Shown: positions 32,674 to 41,470, counted from the first letter of the stretch. The stretch: 64,000 nt of DNA from Labrys sp. WJW (GCF_001676615.1 NZ_LYXZ01000029.1:1-64000), one strand, 5' to 3'. A program made the numbers and translations. Notes: a model not told the origin generated them from the sequence alone.

Positions 32674-33693
32674 ATGCATCGGATCATTGTGGGGATCGTG
32701 GCGATCCTGGCGCTGCAACTCGGGTTGGCGGGCGGCCCGCAGGCGCAGACCCTGGAGGCGGTCAAGGCGCGCGGCCAGCTTCTGTGCGGGGTCAATGAAG
32801 GGCTGGTGGGCTTTGCCAGCAGATCCGCCTCCGGCGAATGGTCGGGCTTCGACGTCGATTTCTGCCGCGCCGTCTCGGCCGCCGTCCTCGGGGATGCCGC
32901 CAAGGTGGCGTTCGTGCCGCTGTCGGCGAGCGACCGCTTCGAGGCCTTGCGCTCGGGCAAGGTCGACATCCTCTCGCGCAACTCGACCTGGACCTTGTCG
33001 CGCGAGCTCGAATATGGGCTGAGCTTTGCCGCCATCACCTATTTCGATGGCCAGGGCTTCATGGTGCCGCGCAGCGCCAAGGTGAATTCGGCCCTGGAAC
33101 TTGGCGGCAGCAAGATCTGCGTGCTCAAGGACACTACCACCCAGCACAATCTGGCCGATTATTTCGAGGCCAATTCCATGAAGTTCGAAGCGGTGCTGGT
33201 CGGGTCGGCGGCCGAGGCGCTTGAGCGCTACAAGAAGAAGGATTGCCTGGTTCTCACCTCCGACGTCTCCCAGCTCTATGCCCAACGCCTGGAGCTCGCC
33301 GATGCTGGCGAGCACCTGATCCTGCCCGATGTCATCTCCAAGGAGCCGCTCGGCCCGGCCGTGCGCCTGGACGATCCGAAATGGCGCAATCTGGTGCAAT
33401 GGGTACATTTCGCCATGGTCGACGCCGAGGAGCTGGGAGTCTCCAAGGCGACGCTCGACCAGGCCAAGGACTCGACGCGACCGGCGATCAAGCGCCTGCT
33501 CGGTACGGAGGGCAAGCTGGGCCCCGGGCTCGGGCTGGCCAATGAATGGGCGGCCAATGTGGTACGACAGGTCGGCAATTACGGCGAGGTGTTCGAACGC
33601 AATCTCGGCGATGCCGCCAAGCTCGGCATACCGCGCGGCCTCAACCAGCTGTGGAGCCTGGGCGGCGTCCAATATGCGCCGCCGGTCGAATAG
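32674..33693 (+). CDS. Amino-acid ABC transporter substrate-binding protein (AapJ-like)
   Basis: 339 residues from ATG 32674. The signal peptide MHRIIVGIVAILALQLGLAGGPQAQ is followed by LEAVKARGQLLCGVNEGLVGF, FDVDFCRAVSAAVLGDA, VDILSRNSTWTLSRE and TTTQHNLADYF, the general L-amino-acid binding protein (AapJ/BztA) pattern. Two cysteines (ICVLKDTT and KKKDCLVL) are the usual disulfide pair. No aapQMP permease or ATPase genes lie alongside, so it works with a transporter encoded elsewhere. Confidence 0.87.
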   Translation: MHRIIVGIVAILALQLGLAGGPQAQTLEAVKARGQLLCGVNEGLVGFASRSASGEWSGFDVDFCRAVSAAVLGDAAKVAFVPLSASDRFEALRSGKVDILSRNSTWTLSRELEYGLSFAAITYFDGQGFMVPRSAKVNSALELGGSKICVLKDTTTQHNLADYFEANSMKFEAVLVGSAAEALERYKKKDCLVLTSDVSQLYAQRLELADAGEHLILPDVISKEPLGPAVRLDDPKWRNLVQWVHFAMVDAEELGVSKATLDQAKDSTRPAIKRLLGTEGKLGPGLGLANEWAANVVRQVGNYGEVFERNLGDAAKLGIPRGLNQLWSLGGVQYAPPVE

Positions 33694-33702
33694 GCCCGGC
33701 GC

Positions 33703-34608
33703 TCAGGGCGAGGGTGACGGCGAACTGGCTTCGCGCAGCTTGACCAGTGTCCACAGCGCCTGGTTCAGCGGCGCCTCCAGGCCGCGTGCGGCGGCCCGGC
33801 GCAGGATGGCGCCGTTCAGATCGTCGATTTCCGTGCGCCGGCCCCTGGCCAGGTCCTGGGCGGTGGAGGAATACTGCTCCGCCATGCTGGTGCCGAGTCC
33901 AAACACGGTGTCCTCCAGCGTCGGAGGCAAGGTGACGCCGTAAGCCTCGGCTACGACACGGCACTCGGCGAGGACCCCCTTCAACAGCACATCCACGCCC
34001 TCGCGGCCGACCAATCGGCCGTAGGGCAGGGCGGCGAGCGCCGAGAGGGCATTGAGCGCGCAATTGACCGCCAGCTTGGTCCACAGCGTGCCGACGACAT
34101 CCGGCGCGACGCGAGCCGCAATGCCGGCGGCGGCGAACAAGCCTGCGAATTCCTCGCTTCGGGTCGAGGGGCCGATCACCATCTTGCCGCCGCCCTTGTG
34201 GCGGACATAGCCGGCGGCAGGCGCTTCGAGCGCGGCATAGACGGCGACAGGCACGGCAGGCCTATGAAGGATATGGGCGAGCCGGTCGGCGTTGTCGATG
34301 CCGTTCTGCAGGCTCCAGACCGAGCAATCGCCGCCAATATGGGGGGCGATGGCGGCGGCCGCCGCCTCGGTGTCGAAGGATTTCACGCAGAACAGCACCA
34401 GTTCGGCCCCGGCGACGGCCTCCGGTCTGGTATCGGCAAGAACGGCTACGTGCCAGCGTTCGCCATCGCGCTCGAGCAGCAATCCCCCATCCCTGACGGC
34501 CTCGACCAGGGCCGGGCGCCCGATCAGGGTGACGCCATGGCCGGCCTGGGCGAGCAGGGCGCCGAAGAAGCAGCCCACCGCACCGGCACCCATCACCGCA
34601 ATCTTCAT
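33703..34608 (-). CDS. 2-dehydropantoate 2-reductase family protein (PanE/ApbA)
   Basis: 301 residues from ATG 34608, fixed by GGAGGA 8 nt upstream. The N-terminal NAD(P) motif is MKIAVMGAGAVGCFFGALLA. The ketopantoate reductase lysine region is GTLWTKLAVNCALNALSAL, and the C-terminal helical domain ends in AALRRAAARGLEAPLNQALWTLVKL-type sequence. The family reduces ketopantoate to pantoate with NADPH for pantothenate synthesis; many genomes carry non-orthologous extras, and no panB/panC lies here, so the substrate is provisional. Confidence 0.8.
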   Translation of the reverse strand: MKIAVMGAGAVGCFFGALLAQAGHGVTLIGRPALVEAVRDGGLLLERDGERWHVAVLADTRPEAVAGAELVLFCVKSFDTEAAAAAIAPHIGGDCSVWSLQNGIDNADRLAHILHRPAVPVAVYAALEAPAAGYVRHKGGGKMVIGPSTRSEEFAGLFAAAGIAARVAPDVVGTLWTKLAVNCALNALSALAALPYGRLVGREGVDVLLKGVLAECRVVAEAYGVTLPPTLEDTVFGLGTSMAEQYSSTAQDLARGRRTEIDDLNGAILRRAAARGLEAPLNQALWTLVKLREASSPSPSP

Positions 34609-34909
34609 GACGTCGTTCCTCCAGCAAGAGTGGAGTGGATCGTCGAGCTGCATGAACCGGGATATTGCTGATGCAAAGGCCGTGGCGGTGCCTTCGAGCC
34701 GGCACGGGGGCTGAGGGAGAAGAGCGGCATGCTTGTGATCTTACCGGTGGGCGACGCCTCTATTCATGTCGAGCGCGGCTGCCAGGTCGCCGAAGGCCGC
34801 GATCGCGGTCAAGGATAGACGGGTTCTGCCGATCGGCAAGGCCCGCGTCGGTCGGGCTGCGATGCCATCGTGACGCCCGTGCCTGGGGCGTGGAGCGGAT
34901 TGAGCGCTG

Positions 34910-35368
34910 TCATGGCAATGTGCGCGCCAAGGCCAGGGCCTCGCGGGCGAGCGTGTCGACGTCGATGCTGGCGCGGGCCCGGTTTGCCAGCAGGGTCGGC
35001 AGGTCGAACCAGCGGGCTTCCAGGGCATCGTCGGCGGCAACGGCCTCGCCGGATTGCCAATGGCAGAGCACGCCGACCAGCACATAATGGTGGCCGCCTT
35101 CGCCGATTGGACGGGCATCGATGGAATCGAGGGCCGCAAAGGCCTTCACGGCCCGGGCACGCACGCCGGTTTCCTCCTCGAGCTCGCGCAGGGCCGCCTG
35201 CAGCACGCCCTCGCCGGGCTCGATCTTGCCGCCCGGGAAGCCCCACAGGCCCTGGTCCGGCGGATTGGCCCGGCGAACCAGCAGGAATTCCTCGCCACGT
35301 AGCGCAATGGCGAGAACGGCTGCGATCGGGCGGGGCAGATTGTCACTCTTGGCCGGGTCCGAGGCCAT
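34910..35368 (-). CDS. NUDIX hydrolase, MutT-like
   Basis: 152 residues from ATG 35368 (GGAG 9 nt upstream). A complete NUDIX box GGKIEPGEGVLQAALREL then EEETGV (46-69) keeps all three metal-binding glutamates. LLVRRANPPDQGLWGFPGG before it is typical of MutT-like or ADP-ribose-type pyrophosphatases. It probably cleans oxidised or surplus nucleoside diphosphate derivatives in the cytoplasm. The 34609-34909 gap downstream contains no recognisable feature. Confidence 0.85.
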   Translation of the reverse strand: MASDPAKSDNLPRPIAAVLAIALRGEEFLLVRRANPPDQGLWGFPGGKIEPGEGVLQAALRELEEETGVRARAVKAFAALDSIDARPIGEGGHHYVLVGVLCHWQSGEAVAADDALEARWFDLPTLLANRARASIDVDTLAREALALARTLP

Positions 35369-35480
35369 TGCATGTTTCTCCGGAACTGCCTGCGGGTTGA
35401 AGGCCCAGCTATAGGCGCCTTCCGCTTCGAGCGACACCCTGCAAGGCGAAAGCTAGTAGTCCCGGCGGCGCGTCACGAGC

Positions 35481-35510
35481 ATGGGGCTGCAAATCATGGG
35501 GCTGCAAATG
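35481..35510 (+). repeat. 15-bp tandem duplication upstream of SDR gene
   Basis: ATGGGGCTGCAAATC occurs twice in direct succession (second copy ends in G). It is in the leader of the SDR gene; significance unclear. Confidence 0.7.
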
Positions 35511-35643
35511 CAGGCATGGTGCCATGCCGGTCCGGCAGGGCGGGACGCTGCCGCCTTGCGTCTGCCGGCACATCGCGGGCTTGCCGGCAGACGGCAGCCC
35601 TGCGAAAAGCCTGCAGGCATCCGACACGAAGAGGCATGGGACC

Positions 35644-36420
35644 ATGAAGCTCGGTATCGAAGGAAAATCCGCCATCGTCTGCGCCTCCAGCCGGGGGCTC
35701 GGCAAGGCTTGTGCGCTGGCCCTGGCGCGTGAAGGCGTGAATGTGGTGATCAATGGCGTCACGCCCTCCACGCTGGAGCGGACCGCGGCCGAGATCAGCG
35801 CCGCGACGGAGGCGACGGTCACGCCCGTGGTTGCCGATGTCGCCAGCGAGGAAGGACGCCGCAAGCTGCTTGAGGCCTGCCCTCAGCCCGACATCCTGGT
35901 CAACAATGCCGGCGGCCCACCGCCCGGGGACTTCCGCCAGTTCGGCCGCGAGCAATGGCTGGCCGCGCTCGATGCCAACATGCTGGCACCGATCGAACTG
36001 ATCAAGGCGACGCTCGACGGCATGATCGCTCGCCGCTTCGGGCGCATCATCAACATCACCTCCGTGACGGTGAAGGCGCCGATCTCCTATCTCGGCCTGT
36101 CGAATGGCGCCCGTACCGGCCTGACCGGCTTCGTCGCCGGCCTCGCCCGCGACATCGCCCGCCACAATGTGACGATCAACAATATCCTGCCGGGTTCCTT
36201 CGGCACCGACAGGCTGCGGGACAATGCCGCCGCCTCGGCCAGGCCGGGGCAATCGCCCGAAGCGGTCCTGGCGGAGTGGCGGGAAGGCGAGGTTTCCGGA
36301 CGTTTCGGCGATCCGGACGAACTCGGTTCGGTCTGTGCGTTTCTCGCCGGAGCGCAGACCGGCTACCTCACGCGCCAGAACATCCTGATGGATGGCGGCA
36401 ACTTTGCCGGATCGTTCTGA
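35644..36420 (+). CDS. Atypical short-chain dehydrogenase/reductase family protein
   Basis: 258 residues from ATG 35644. The Rossmann N-terminus is altered (IVCASSRGLGKACA in place of TGxxxGIG), NNAG (87-90) and the catalytic-type Ser140 (INITSV) are present. However, at the positions of the catalytic Tyr and Lys (13 and 17 residues after that Ser) the sequence has Ser153 and Arg157 (SYLGLSNGARTGLTGF). A recognised BKR-like SDR subgroup has these exchanges. It may bind NAD(P) without ordinary alcohol dehydrogenase chemistry. Neighbours give no clue. Confidence 0.8.
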   Translation: MKLGIEGKSAIVCASSRGLGKACALALAREGVNVVINGVTPSTLERTAAEISAATEATVTPVVADVASEEGRRKLLEACPQPDILVNNAGGPPPGDFRQFGREQWLAALDANMLAPIELIKATLDGMIARRFGRIINITSVTVKAPISYLGLSNGARTGLTGFVAGLARDIARHNVTINNILPGSFGTDRLRDNAAASARPGQSPEAVLAEWREGEVSGRFGDPDELGSVCAFLAGAQTGYLTRQNILMDGGNFAGSF

Positions 36421-36558
36421 GGGGCTTGCAGGAGCTGCAGGACGATCGGACTGAAACGCCATTTCTCCGCATTGCCTGCCTCCTCCAAGGAAAAGGGCCG
36501 GCCTCGAGGGCCAGCCCCTTGTCGTTCTGTGCGGTCTGGTTCCGTTCGTGGAACGGCT

Positions 36559-37215
36559 TCAGAGCTTGGCCAGGATCTGGCACAGCTTGATGAGCTGCGC
36601 GTCATAGTCGTCGCTGGCTCCGAGGATCAGCTTGCAGCGTTTCTTGAGGGCGATGCGCTGGGCGCTGCTCATCGAAGCGATCTGGCTGGAGATGTTGCCT
36701 ATATTCACGCCCGTGCCGGGAACGCCCGGGGTGCCGGGAGTTCCTGGATTGCCGGGAGTGCCAGGTGTTCCGGTGCTGGAGCCGGGGACATTGACGCCCA
36801 CGTCGACATTCACGCCCGTATTGTTGTTGAGCGAGGCGCTCACATCCGCATCGGCGAGCGAGGAATTGACGCCGACATTGGCCTTGACGCCGGTGCTGGG
36901 TGTTGCCGATGCACTGACATTGGCCGTGGCGGCATTGCCGACCGAGGCTGTCGTATTGGAGTTCAATCCGCTGCTGTTGAGGCTGGTGTTGCTGTTGGCG
37001 CTGACCGGCCCCACCTTGGCGCTGACGCCGACATTCGCCCCGCCGATGGCACCACCGACCGCACCCACGGCGCCGCCTACGGCGTTGCCGACGCCGCCGA
37101 CAGTATTGCCGAAGCTGCCGCTCACAGCGGCCTGCGGGGCGACAAGAAGCAAAGTAGTCGCCAGTCCAGCGAACATTGCAATCTTGCGCCAATCCTTCCG
37201 ATATTGCTCAGACAT
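36559..37215 (-). CDS. Exported Gly/Asn-rich protein with a short collagen-like segment
   Basis: 218 residues from ATG 37215 (GGAGG 5 nt upstream). A hydrophobic signal (KIAMFAGLATTLLLVAPQAAV) leads to a glycine-zipper-like GNTVGGVGNAVGGAVGAVGG (37-56) and Asn/Ser/Val-rich repeats of low complexity. At 149-169 there are seven Gly-X-Pro-type triplets (GTPGTPGNPGTPGTPGVPGTG pattern, mostly G-T-P). The C-terminal 45 residues are helical with two cysteines (Cys194, Cys212). It looks like a surface or matrix protein. Function unknown. An AT-rich palindrome cluster lies upstream. Confidence 0.78.
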   Translation of the reverse strand: MSEQYRKDWRKIAMFAGLATTLLLVAPQAAVSGSFGNTVGGVGNAVGGAVGAVGGAIGGANVGVSAKVGPVSANSNTSLNSSGLNSNTTASVGNAATANVSASATPSTGVKANVGVNSSLADADVSASLNNNTGVNVDVGVNVPGSSTGTPGTPGNPGTPGTPGVPGTGVNIGNISSQIASMSSAQRIALKKRCKLILGASDDYDAQLIKLCQILAKL

Positions 37216-37686
37216 GTCGACCTCCACCTGGAAAACTCGAACATTCGGCTGGAACTCCGGGGAAAGGAGCTGTGGGTGCTTTCTCAATCGACCGGAACCT
37301 GAATGCCTATAGAAAAATATGCCAAAATACAGTAAATCGCAACGTCGATTTATTGAAAATAAATCGATTTAAATCAATTTTTTATGTTGTTTTATATTTT
37401 GTACGGAGAGTAATTTAAAATATACTTACATATTACGACGGGTTTCATGTCGAATTAAGGCAGTTTAGGCGTATCTGTGCTTTCGGTTTGTGGTGCTTCA
37501 TCGGCGTGCGGGTGAGTTTTGCCGTGGATGAATTGCGTCTGGAATGTGACGTTTCTGGGGCGAAATTGGGTAATGAGATGCTACCGCCGCGATGATGCTT
37601 AAGTATTAGATTGCATTGTGGAGGTATGACTGTAGCGCCAAATAGGTATTGTTTATGAAGGTATAATGATACCTAGTAGTCGCTAC
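37216..37686. other. AT-rich island upstream of the collagen-like gene
   Basis: About 470 bp without a gene. From 37300 to 37430 A+T is far above the surrounding DNA. A cluster of perfect palindromes is at 37346-37375, listed separately. A second AT-rich patch is near 37600-37680. Confidence 0.6.
37346..37375. promoter_or_regulatory. Overlapping palindromes in the collagen-like gene's upstream region
   Basis: CGATTTATT-GAA-AATAAATCG (perfect 9-3-9) overlaps AAATCGATTT and GATTTAAATC, each perfect. It is centred about 145 bp upstream of the ATG at 37215. A plausible target for AT-preferring regulators such as MucR. Confidence 0.5.
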
Positions 37687-37721
37687 AAAAAAAGCCGCCC
37701 TCGGTCTTGAAGGGCGACTTT
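37687..37721 (-). terminator. Terminator of the sugar ABC operon
   Basis: On the minus strand AAAGTCGCCCT ... AGGGCGGCTTT followed by a run of seven T. An imperfect stem of about 10 bp with a 9-nt loop, 18 bp past the substrate-binding protein gene. Confidence 0.8.
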
Positions 37722-37738
37722 CGTCTTTTCGCTTCCGC

Positions 37739-38683
37739 TCAGAACGGCGAGTCGGGGTAGTAGAAATCCTTGGCGTTGTCCTTGGTCACCAGCGTGGCAT
37801 CGAGAATATAGGAGCCGCGCACGGGCAGCTTGTCGTAGAGGCCGGCGGCGGTGAGATCCATCGCCACGGCCACCATGGCCGGCGGATAGAGCACGTCGGC
37901 CGGGATGGTGGCGTCGCCGTCCATGACCTTCTTGACCATGTCCTTCATGCCGGCGCCGCCAAGCACGAACTTGATGTCGCTGCGGCCGGCCTGCTTGATC
38001 GCCTCCAGCACGCCGACGGCCATGTCGTCGTCCTGGCACCAGACCGCGTCGATCTTCGGGTGCTTGGTCAGGAAGTCCTGCATCACCTTGAAGGCATCGT
38101 CGCGGCTCCAATTGCCGAACTGGCTGTCGATCACCTTGACCTCGGAACCCTTGAGCCCCTCGTTGAAGGCGTTGACACGCTGCTCGTCGATGACGATGGG
38201 CAGACCGCGGATCACCACGACGTCGCCCTTGCCACCGAGCTTTTCCTTGACGTAGGCGGCCGAGACGGTGCCCAGGCCCGGATTGTTGCCGGCGACGTAG
38301 AGGTCCTGGATCGGGTCACGCAAGGCGCGGTCGACCACGGTGATGAACACGCCCTTGCCCTTTACCTGGCGGATCGGGTCGGTCAGTTCGTCGGAATTAT
38401 GCGGCAGCACGACGAGGGCGTTGATGCCCTGCGTGGTCAGGTCCTCGAGGGCGTTGGCTTGCGCAGCGCCATCGGGCGAGGTCTTCACGATGACCTTGAG
38501 GCCGGGATAGCGCGCTTCGAGCGCCTTGGCTTCCTGCTGGGCGTGATAGACCACGCCGCCCGTCCAGCCATGGTCGGCGGCCGGAATCGAGACGGCGATG
38601 GTCTTGGTGTCGGCGGCGAACGCCGCTGCCCCGGCGATGGTGAAGAGACCGGCTGCCATCAGGCCGGTCAGCAATTTGCGCAT
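37739..38683 (-). CDS. Sugar ABC transporter substrate-binding protein (RbsB-like)
   Basis: 314 residues from ATG 38683 (GGGAGGA upstream). The signal peptide MRKLLTGLMAAGLFTIAGAAAFA is followed by TKTIAVSIPAADHGWTGGVVYHAQQEAKAL, ALEDLTTQGINALVVLPHNSDEL, DRALRDPIQDLYVAGNNPGLG and VWCQDDDMAVGVLEAI, the periplasmic-binding-protein type 1 fold of the ribose/xylose group. It is the last gene of the ABC operon, separated from the permease by 172 bp that contain a palindromic repeat. Sugar identity unknown. Confidence 0.9.
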   Translation of the reverse strand: MRKLLTGLMAAGLFTIAGAAAFAADTKTIAVSIPAADHGWTGGVVYHAQQEAKALEARYPGLKVIVKTSPDGAAQANALEDLTTQGINALVVLPHNSDELTDPIRQVKGKGVFITVVDRALRDPIQDLYVAGNNPGLGTVSAAYVKEKLGGKGDVVVIRGLPIVIDEQRVNAFNEGLKGSEVKVIDSQFGNWSRDDAFKVMQDFLTKHPKIDAVWCQDDDMAVGVLEAIKQAGRSDIKFVLGGAGMKDMVKKVMDGDATIPADVLYPPAMVAVAMDLTAAGLYDKLPVRGSYILDATLVTKDNAKDFYYPDSPF

Positions 38684-38745
38684 GATATCCTCCCTAGCGC
38701 TTTTCGTTCCGTCGGGGCGGGTTGGTCCCGCCCGCTGCATATGGA

Positions 38746-38853
38746 CTAGAGCGTTTTGCGATTTGGCGGTCACGCCAAGGCTCGCAAAGACGCGTCGAAC
38801 CGAAGAGTGAGAGCAAACGAGCGTTCCGCCTAAGCGCGCTTTGCTCCAGATGG
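38746..38853. repeat. Family E repeat inside the ABC operon
   Basis: Begins CTAGAGCGTTTTGCGATTTG and ends near GCGCGCTTTGCTCCAG. Related copies are at 55418-55537 and 56490-56597. It lies between the permease stop and the binding protein start, within the transcript. Confidence 0.75.
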
Positions 38854-38855
38854 GC

Positions 38856-39857
38856 TCAGTTCCTCCGGGCGAGCGAGCGCTGCACCAGCATGGCGATGAT
38901 GATGATGGCGCCCTGCACGGCGCCGACCAGATATTCGGAAACGAAGTTCGACAGCACCATGATGTTGGAGATCACTTCCAGGATCAGAGCGCCGCAGATG
39001 GTGCCCCAGATCCGCCCGACGCCGCCGCGCAGTGCCGTGCCGCCGACCACGACCGCCGTGATGGCCTGCAATTCCCAGCCAAGCCCGGTAGTGGAGGTGG
39101 TCGAGCCGAGCCGGGGCACATAGACCAGCACGGCGATGGCGACGCAAAGGCCCTGGATGATGTAGGTGAGCATGCGCACGCGCCCGACCGAGATGCCGGA
39201 ATAGCGGGCGACATCCTCATTGGAGCCGACCGCCATGACGTGGCGCCCGAAGGTGGTGCGGTAAAGCAGGAAGGCGCCGATGACGGCCACCGCGATGATC
39301 ACCCAGACGGGGAAGGGCAGGCCGAAAATATTGCCGAAATAGACCGGGCGGTAATCGGCCCTCAATTCCATCGACTTCATGGCGATCGAGCCGCCATCGG
39401 CGAGCCAGATCAGGAGCGAACGGAAGATCGCCATGGTGCCGAGCGTGACGATGAAAGGTTCGAGCCTCCCCGCGGTGACGCCCAGCCCGTTGGCGGCACC
39501 GCACAAAGCACCGAGCAGCAAAGCCAGGATCATGCCGATGGCGAGCAGCATATAGCCGTCGCCGATCATGGCCTTGTTGAGGAAGAGGATCATCACGCCG
39601 GAGACCAGCGCCGCCATCGAGCCGACCGAGAGGTCGAGGCCTCCGGCGGTGATCACGAAGGTGGCTCCAACAGCGATGGTAGCGATGAAGGCGCTGCGGG
39701 CCAGGACGTTGGTGATATTGTCGAGGTCGATGAAACGGGCGTTGACGAAGTAGCCCAGGACCATCAGCACGGCGAGCGCCGCGAAGGGCGCGACAGCGCG
39801 CAGATCGAAATCCTGGATGCGGCTTGCGGCCTTGGTGGGGGCGAGCTCTCCGCTCAT
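38856..39857 (-). CDS. Sugar ABC transporter permease (RbsC-like)
   Basis: 333 residues with nine or so membrane helices and the RbsC-type conserved stretch FVITAGGLDLSVGSMAALVSGVMI and GSNEDVARYSGISVGRVRMLTYIIQGLCVAIAVLVYVPRLGS. The start overlaps the ATPase gene stop by 4 nt (ATGA), showing translational coupling. The C-terminus is GAIIIIAMLVQRSLARRN. Works with the ATPase at 39854-41470 and the binding protein at 37739-38683. Confidence 0.92.
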   Translation of the reverse strand: MSGELAPTKAASRIQDFDLRAVAPFAALAVLMVLGYFVNARFIDLDNITNVLARSAFIATIAVGATFVITAGGLDLSVGSMAALVSGVMILFLNKAMIGDGYMLLAIGMILALLLGALCGAANGLGVTAGRLEPFIVTLGTMAIFRSLLIWLADGGSIAMKSMELRADYRPVYFGNIFGLPFPVWVIIAVAVIGAFLLYRTTFGRHVMAVGSNEDVARYSGISVGRVRMLTYIIQGLCVAIAVLVYVPRLGSTTSTTGLGWELQAITAVVVGGTALRGGVGRIWGTICGALILEVISNIMVLSNFVSEYLVGAVQGAIIIIAMLVQRSLARRN

Positions 39858-41470
39858 GTCTGTGCTCTCGCTTCTTGCCTGGAAACGCCGGTGGCGTGCA
39901 CCACGATTTCGGCCTCCGTCATCGCCGCGCCGCTGACTTCACCGGCGATCTGCCCGCCGCGCATCACCAGGATGCGATGGCATACGCCGATCAGCTCCTG
40001 CATCTCCGATGAAATCACGATCACGCCCTTGCCCCGGGCGGCCAGCGCCGCGATGAAACGGTAGATCTGCTCCTTGGTGCCGATGTCGATGCCGCGGGTG
40101 GGTTCGTCGATGATGATGATCCTCGGCTCCAGCAGCATCATCTTGGCGAGCAGCAATTTCTGCTGGTTGCCGCCGGAAAGCTGGCCGGCGAGCAGGGTCT
40201 TGGAGCGGGCCCTGATGTCGAAATCCTGGAAGGCCTGGTTGAGGGCACTCCATTCGCGCGCCTTGTCGATGAAGGGTCCCGAGGTGAAGTGATCGAGCGC
40301 GGCCAAGGTGAGGTTGGTGCGCAGGTCCTGCGCCAGCAACAGGCCCTTTCCCTTGCGGTCCTCGGAGAGATAGACGATGCCGGCTTCCATGGCCTGGCGA
40401 GGCTCACGAAAATGCACCGGCCGGCCATCGAGCCTGAGGCTGCCGTTGCCGGAGCGCAGGCCCAGCAGGCCCTCGAACAATTCGGTGCGTCCTGCCCCGA
40501 CAAGGCCGGCAAAACCGAGGATCTCGCCGGCCTCGAGGCCAAAACTGACATCGGTGGCAAAGCCGGGCACGTTGAAATGCTCGACGGCGAGCAGGGGGTC
40601 TTCGGCGGCTGCCGCATTCGCTTCCGCCGAAGTCTTGACCGGATAGAGATTGGCCATGTCGCGTCCCACCATCAGCTGCGCCATGTCGATGGGCTGGAGC
40701 TCGGCGGCGGGCCTGGTGGCGATCCATTTGCCGTCGCGCAGCACGGTGACGCGGTCGGCGATGGCCTTCACCTCGTTGAGGCGATGCGAGATGTAGAGCA
40801 CGGCCGTGCCCTTGGCGCGGATCGCGCCGATCACCTTGAGGAGTGCGTCGGTCTCCACCGGGGTGAGGGAAGCCGTGGGTTCGTCGAAGATCACCACGCG
40901 GTGCGGCACCGCCAGGGCGCGCGCGATCTGGACCAACTGGCGCTGGGCGATGGAGAGGCGCTCGACCACCCGGGTCGGTGCGATCTCTGCCCCGAGTTCG
41001 CGGACTGCCTGCGCGGCCTCGCGGTTCATGGTCCGGTCGTCGACCATGGGGCCACGACGGATTTCCCGGCCGAGGAAGATGTTTTGCGCCACGGTGAGGT
41101 GGGGCGCGAGCAGGATCTCCTGATGGACGAGCACGATGCCGCGATGCTCGGCGTCGACGGGGCCGGTAAAATGCACCGGTTCGCCATCGATGGCGAGGCT
41201 GCCCTTGCTCGGCTGGAGATGGCCGGCCAGGATCTTCATCAGGGTGGACTTGCCGGCACCGTTTTCGCCGATGATGGCGTGGACCTCGCCTGGCTTGAGG
41301 TCGAGCGCGATGTTGCTCAGCACCTCGATGGTGCCGAAGCTCTTGGACAGGCCGCTGGCAGCCAGCACCGGCACGGTCTGGTTCTGCGCGGCAGCCCCGC
41401 TCGCTTCCCCGTCGGACAAATCCGGTTCCTGGTTTTCGTTTCCCGCCAACGCCCTCTTCGCCATCTGCAT
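39854..41470 (-). CDS. Sugar ABC transporter ATP-binding protein (RbsA-like, two ATPase domains)
   Basis: 538 residues from ATG 41470; ATG 41464 is an alternative and neither has a strong Shine-Dalgarno. The first ATPase domain has Walker A GENGAGKST (68-76) and IFDEPTASLTP. The second is degenerate at Walker A (GFAGLVGAGRTEL) but has signature LSGGNQQKLLLAKMML and IIIDEPTRGIDIG. This tandem asymmetric form is typical of RbsA/MglA/XylG. A 30-residue acidic N-terminal tail is unusual. First gene of the operon. Confidence 0.9.
   Translation of the reverse strand: MQMAKRALAGNENQEPDLSDGEASGAAAQNQTVPVLAASGLSKSFGTIEVLSNIALDLKPGEVHAIIGENGAGKSTLMKILAGHLQPSKGSLAIDGEPVHFTGPVDAEHRGIVLVHQEILLAPHLTVAQNIFLGREIRRGPMVDDRTMNREAAQAVRELGAEIAPTRVVERLSIAQRQLVQIARALAVPHRVVIFDEPTASLTPVETDALLKVIGAIRAKGTAVLYISHRLNEVKAIADRVTVLRDGKWIATRPAAELQPIDMAQLMVGRDMANLYPVKTSAEANAAAAEDPLLAVEHFNVPGFATDVSFGLEAGEILGFAGLVGAGRTELFEGLLGLRSGNGSLRLDGRPVHFREPRQAMEAGIVYLSEDRKGKGLLLAQDLRTNLTLAALDHFTSGPFIDKAREWSALNQAFQDFDIRARSKTLLAGQLSGGNQQKLLLAKMMLLEPRIIIIDEPTRGIDIGTKEQIYRFIAALAARGKGVIVISSEMQELIGVCHRILVMRGGQIAGEVSGAAMTEAEIVVHATGVSRQEARAQT

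Noticed and set aside
36490..36521. Terminator between the SDR gene and the collagen-like gene
   Set aside because: AAGGGCCGGCC and GGGCCAGCCCCTT can pair only with a mismatch and bulge and lack a T-run; too weak to list.
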